Shown in pieces: positions 61,192 to 64,000 of a stretch of DNA of 64,000 bases. The notes beneath the pieces were generated by a model. The model had not been told where the DNA came from. It saw only the letters and a program-made list of their open reading frames with translations, and ran no database searches. A program made the position numbers and the translations under genes. The first letter of the stretch is position 1. Each line of letters starts with the position of its first letter. Source of the stretch: Streptomyces sp. RerS4 (GTDB taxonomy: Bacteria > Actinomycetota > Actinomycetes > Streptomycetales > Streptomycetaceae); contig NZ_CP097322.1 in the NCBI RefSeq assembly GCF_023515955.1, positions 5,132,501 to 5,196,500 on the forward strand, given 5' to 3'.

Positions 61192-61617
61192 TTACCCCGC
61201 GTCCGCGACGGCCGACAGCAGCGTGGCCACCATGTACTCCCCACCGGGCTCCGCCCGGGGCGCCGGCACCCAGACCAGCCCCACCATGCGCGGACAGTCG
61301 CACGCCAGGTCGCCGTCCACCCCGAGCCGCGGCTCCCCGGGCGCGACCTCGACCCGGTAGCAGGAGGTCCGGCCGGAGGGGTACGGCGCCTCGTACGCGT
61401 ACCGCACCTCCAGGGCGCGCAGCCCCGTCTCCTCGGCCACCTCCCGCCGGACGGCCGCCTCCGGGTCCTCCCCGGGCTCGACGCCGCCGCCCGGCAGGGT
61501 CCAGTACTCCGCCCCGTCGTGCCGCCCGGACGGGCCCCTGTGCCGCTCGCGCACCATCAGGACGTGGCCGTCACGCACGATGACGGCCGCGACCCGCCTG
61601 CGCTCCGCCAGACTCAC
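61192..61617 (-). CDS. Nudix hydrolase next to the Y RNA locus
   Basis: 141 residues from GTG 61617, which overlaps the NADAR stop (GTGA). Complete Nudix box GGGVEPGEDPEAAVRREVAEETGL (about residues 43-66). The start region RRVAAVIVRDGHVLMVRERHRG is typical of small Nudix enzymes. Substrates could be a nucleoside diphosphate derivative, ADP-ribose or an RNA end; the sequence does not say. It is transcribed toward the Y RNAs and rsr. Confidence 0.88.
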   Translation of the reverse strand: MSLAERRRVAAVIVRDGHVLMVRERHRGPSGRHDGAEYWTLPGGGVEPGEDPEAAVRREVAEETGLRALEVRYAYEAPYPSGRTSCYRVEVAPGEPRLGVDGDLACDCPRMVGLVWVPAPRAEPGGEYMVATLLSAVADAG

Positions 61618-62168
61618 GCGGCGCCGGCGCGCAGGCGGGTGCGGGCTTCCATCAGGGCGAAGCCCAGGAGGTTCAGGCCGCGCCAGCGGGCGGGGTCCAG
61701 GGTGCGGTCGTCGTCCGCCGCCAGGCCGATGCCCCAGACGCGGTCCATCGGGCTCGCCTCCACCAGCACCCGGTCCCCGGTGCCCAGCAGGTACGCGCGC
61801 AGTTCCGGGGTGGACCCGAACTTGTGCACGCTGCCCTCCACCACGAGCGCGAACCGCTCCCGCTCCCAGATCGCCTCGTCGAAGCCGCGCACCAGCCGCC
61901 CGGCCTTCTTCGCCGCCGCCGGACTCGTCGCCTCCAGGGCGGCCCGCTCGGCTTCCGGGTCGCCGAAGAGGCGGGCCTTTCCGGCCATCATCCAGTGCTC
62001 CGCCGTCTCGTAGCGCACCTCACCGACGGTGAAGGGGGCCGGCCACCACTGGCTGAGGCAGCTCGGGCCGAGCCTGCCGTCGTGCCGCGGCCGGTGGCCC
62101 CAGAAGGGCAGGAACTTCACCCGCTCACCCCGGCTGACCTGCTCGATCAAGGTGTCGATCATCTCCAT
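61614..62168 (-). CDS. NADAR-family (YbiA-like) N-glycosidase
   Basis: 184 residues from ATG 62168; ATG 62162 is an alternative and neither has a strong site. NADAR motifs: FLPFWGHRP, LSQWWPAPF, YETAEHWMMAGKARLFGD, FDEAIWERERFALVVEGSVHKF, LEASPMDRVWGIG-like (VEASPMDRVWGIGL) and W-x-G-x-NLLGFALMEAR. Family members cut N-glycosidic bonds of riboflavin intermediates or remove ADP-ribose from guanine in nucleic acids. The coupling to a Nudix gene and the place before Y RNAs and rsr suggest an RNA or ADP-ribose role here. Confidence 0.88.
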   Translation of the reverse strand: MEMIDTLIEQVSRGERVKFLPFWGHRPRHDGRLGPSCLSQWWPAPFTVGEVRYETAEHWMMAGKARLFGDPEAERAALEATSPAAAKKAGRLVRGFDEAIWERERFALVVEGSVHKFGSTPELRAYLLGTGDRVLVEASPMDRVWGIGLAADDDRTLDPARWRGLNLLGFALMEARTRLRAGAA

Positions 62169-62205
62169 GCACGCGAGTCTGGCAGCCACCACTGACACTT
62201 CGTAC

Positions 62206-62277
62206 GGGATTCCGGTCGTCCCTCGACATATGGTCGACCGATTCCGTCGCGTAATCAAAAGGCAACAACGGAATCCC
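62206..62277. promoter_or_regulatory. Inverted repeats in the NADAR-ALDH divergent spacer
   Basis: GGGATTCCG (62206-62214) and CGGAATCCC (62269-62277) form a 9-bp inverted repeat 54 bp apart. Between them TCGAC-ATATG-GTCGA (62223-62237) is a smaller palindrome. Candidate operators for the divergent genes; the regulator is unknown. Confidence 0.35.
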
Positions 62278-62350
62278 TTGGCGGAGAACCATGCCTCTGC
62301 CAGGATCGGCACTCAATTCGAGCTGTAGCTACGGAGAGCGTGAGAGCGTG

Positions 62351-63868
62351 ATGGGCAACCGCTTCCAGGTCAAGGACCGCTTCGCAGACGGCGCGCAGTA
62401 CATCGACGGACGGCTGCGGCCGGGCACCTCGGGCCGCTCGCACACCGTCATCGACCCCGCCACCGGCGAGGCGGTCCTCACCTACGAACTGGCCGGCGCG
62501 GCCGACGTGGACGCGGCCGTCGCCGCCGCCGCGCGGGCCTTCCCGGGCTGGTCGGCCGCCACCCCCGGGGAGCGGTCGGACGCCCTGCACCGGCTGGCCG
62601 CCGTACTGGCCGAGCAGGCGGACGACTTCGCGTACGCCGAGTCCCTCCAGTGCGGCAAGCCGCTGAAGTTGACGACGGAGTTCGACGTCCCGGGCACCAT
62701 CGACAACACGGCCTTCTTCGCGGGCGCGGCCCGTCACCTCCAGGGCCAGGCGGCCGGCGAGTACAGCGGGGACCACACCTCCTACGTACGCCGCGAGGCG
62801 ATCGGGGTCGTCGGCTCCATCGCCCCCTGGAACTACCCGCTCCAGATGGCCGCCTGGAAGATCCTCCCGGCCGTCGCCGCCGGCAACACGATCGTGCTGA
62901 AGCCGGCCGAACTGACCCCGCTGACCTCTCTGATGTTCGCCCAGGCGGCCACCGAGGCGGGCCTGCCCGACGGCGTGATCAACATCGTCACCGGCGCCGG
63001 ACGCGAGGCGGGCGAGCACCTGGTCGCCCACCCCGACGTGGTCATGACCTCCTTCACCGGTTCCACGGCGGTCGGCAAGCGGGTCGCCGAGATCGCCACC
63101 GCCACCGTCAAGCGCCTCCACCTGGAGCTCGGCGGCAAGGCGCCGTTCGTCGTCTTCGACGACGCCGACCTGGAGGCGGCGGCCCACGGCGCCGTGGCCG
63201 GCTCCCTCATCAACACCGGGCAGGACTGCACGGCCGCCACCCGCGCCTACGTCCAGCGGCCCCTGCACGACGCGTTCGTCGCCCGGGTCGCCGAGCTGAT
63301 GGAGACCGTCCGCGTCGGCGACCCCTTCGCGTCCGACACCGACCTCGGCCCGCTGGTCTCGCACGCCCAGCGCGACCGGGTCGCCGGCTTCGTCGAGCGG
63401 GCCCGCGCGTACGCCACCGTCGTCACCGGCGGCGAGATCCCCGGTGGCGATCGGGCGGCGGGCGCCTACTACCGGCCCACCCTCATCGCCGGCGCCGCGC
63501 AGGACAGCGAGGTCGTCCAGTCCGAGATCTTCGGGCCGGTCCTGGTCGTGCTGCCCTTCGACACCGACGACGAGGGCCTAGCGCTGGCCAACGACACCCC
63601 GTACGGGCTCGCCGCGTCCGCCTGGACGCGCGACCTCTACCGGGCGAATCGCGCCACCCGCGAGCTGAAGGCCGGCTGCGTGTGGGTCAACGACCACATC
63701 CCGATCATCAGCGAGATGCCGCACGGCGGCTACAAGGCGAGTGGGTTCGGCAAGGATATGAGCGCCTACTCATTCGAGGAGTACACGCAGGTCAAGCATG
63801 TGATGTTCGACAATACTGCGGTCGCCGCGAAGGATTGGCACCGCACGATCTTCGGGGACCGCACCTGA
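62351..63868 (+). CDS. Aldehyde dehydrogenase (aminobutyraldehyde dehydrogenase-like), second copy
   Basis: 505 residues from ATG 62351 (a GTG directly before is possible). ALDH motifs: APWNYPLQMAAWKILPAVAAGN, HLELGGKAPFVVF and NTGQDCTAATR with catalytic Cys (about 293), plus EIFGPVLVV and the C-terminal GGYKASGFGKDMSAYSFEEYTQVKHV. Clearly paralogous to the enzyme at 53703. The next gene encodes a polyamine-binding-protein-like N-terminus, so polyamine-derived aldehydes are the likely substrates. Confidence 0.92.
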   Translation: MGNRFQVKDRFADGAQYIDGRLRPGTSGRSHTVIDPATGEAVLTYELAGAADVDAAVAAAARAFPGWSAATPGERSDALHRLAAVLAEQADDFAYAESLQCGKPLKLTTEFDVPGTIDNTAFFAGAARHLQGQAAGEYSGDHTSYVRREAIGVVGSIAPWNYPLQMAAWKILPAVAAGNTIVLKPAELTPLTSLMFAQAATEAGLPDGVINIVTGAGREAGEHLVAHPDVVMTSFTGSTAVGKRVAEIATATVKRLHLELGGKAPFVVFDDADLEAAAHGAVAGSLINTGQDCTAATRAYVQRPLHDAFVARVAELMETVRVGDPFASDTDLGPLVSHAQRDRVAGFVERARAYATVVTGGEIPGGDRAAGAYYRPTLIAGAAQDSEVVQSEIFGPVLVVLPFDTDDEGLALANDTPYGLAASAWTRDLYRANRATRELKAGCVWVNDHIPIISEMPHGGYKASGFGKDMSAYSFEEYTQVKHVMFDNTAVAAKDWHRTIFGDRT

Positions 63869-63938
63869 CCGCACGTGGCTCGCGCCGCGTGGCCGAATCC
63901 CGCCTGACCAGCGGCCACCTCCCGAAAGGGCACAGCTC

Positions 63939-64000
63939 ATGGAGCAGTTCGAGCCCGGCAGCCTGTCGGCGCCGCAGCTCGCCGCGATGCGGCGCAGCCT
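63939..64000 (+). CDS. Start of a gene, probably polyamine ABC transporter binding protein (3' end outside window)
   Basis: Only 20 codons are present: MEQFEPGSLSAPQLAAMRRS and on. GAAAGGG lies about 8 nt before the ATG. From memory this matches the cytoplasmic N-terminus that precedes the Tat motif in streptomycete PotD-like proteins next to this aldehyde dehydrogenase. The identification rests on context and a short match. Confidence 0.5.
   Translation, partial: MEQFEPGSLSAPQLAAMRRS

Overview
The window is a very GC-rich (about 70% or more), gene-dense actinobacterial chromosome segment. Gene content and order identify it as a Streptomyces core region: smc, a glucose-permease-like gene, ftsY, nsdA, amtB-glnK-glnD, ffh, rpsP-rimM-trmD-rplS, four signal peptidases, dprA, whiG, rpsB-tsf-pyrH-frr-cdsA and rlmN. 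From memory this order matches the S. coelicolor interval around SCO5577-SCO5660; no database was searched.

Layout. 1-6100: the end of smc, a sugar permease, an LLM oxidoreductase and an NCS1 permease. 6200-18300: ftsY, a Prim-Pol-domain gene, nsdA, the PII nitrogen-sensing operon amtB-glnK-glnD, ffh and an FtsH paralogue. 18300-24250: a frameshifted methyltransferase, proS, a SprT-like gene and the rpsP-khpA-rimM-trmD-rplS cluster. 24290-33741: four tandem type I signal peptidases, a Nudix gene, a DUF2469 gene, yraN, the comM-like gene, dprA, whiG and a TetR regulator. 33745-40325: an M23 peptidase, then rpsB, tsf, pyrH, frr, cdsA and rlmN. 40391-44389: a TPP riboswitch controlling a three-gene thiamine ABC importer. 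44398-47320: a ferredoxin, ferredoxin reductase and P450 cassette. 47486-51466: membrane proteins, a decayed LOG-family gene and an ABC exporter whose permease is frameshifted. 51665-56397: a polyamine or amine catabolism group (aminotransferase, Lrp/AsnC regulator, aldehyde dehydrogenase, PotD-like lipoprotein). 56453-58951: a glycerophosphodiesterase, a deaminase that may act in futalosine-pathway menaquinone synthesis, and a DUF4190 protein. 59138-62168: an RNA-surveillance locus. 62351 to the end: a second aldehyde dehydrogenase and the start of another polyamine-binding protein.

The most interesting part is 59138-62168. On the minus strand, in transcription order, lie a NADAR-family gene, a Nudix gene that overlaps it by 4 nt, three tandem RNAs that look like bacterial Y RNAs, and a TROVE/vWA Ro60 orthologue (rsr). 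The first and third RNAs carry circularly permuted tRNA-like modules: T-arm, then a closed acceptor-like hairpin, then D-arm. The middle RNA shares the basal stem and conserved internal loop but has no tRNA-like module. A 166-bp palindromic repeat sits at the 3' end of rsr and supplies its stop codon.

Three genes carry lesions (near 18685, near 49917 and in 49203-49639). The first two are explained by loss of a single base in a G/C run, so a sequencing or assembly error must be excluded before they are called true pseudogenes.
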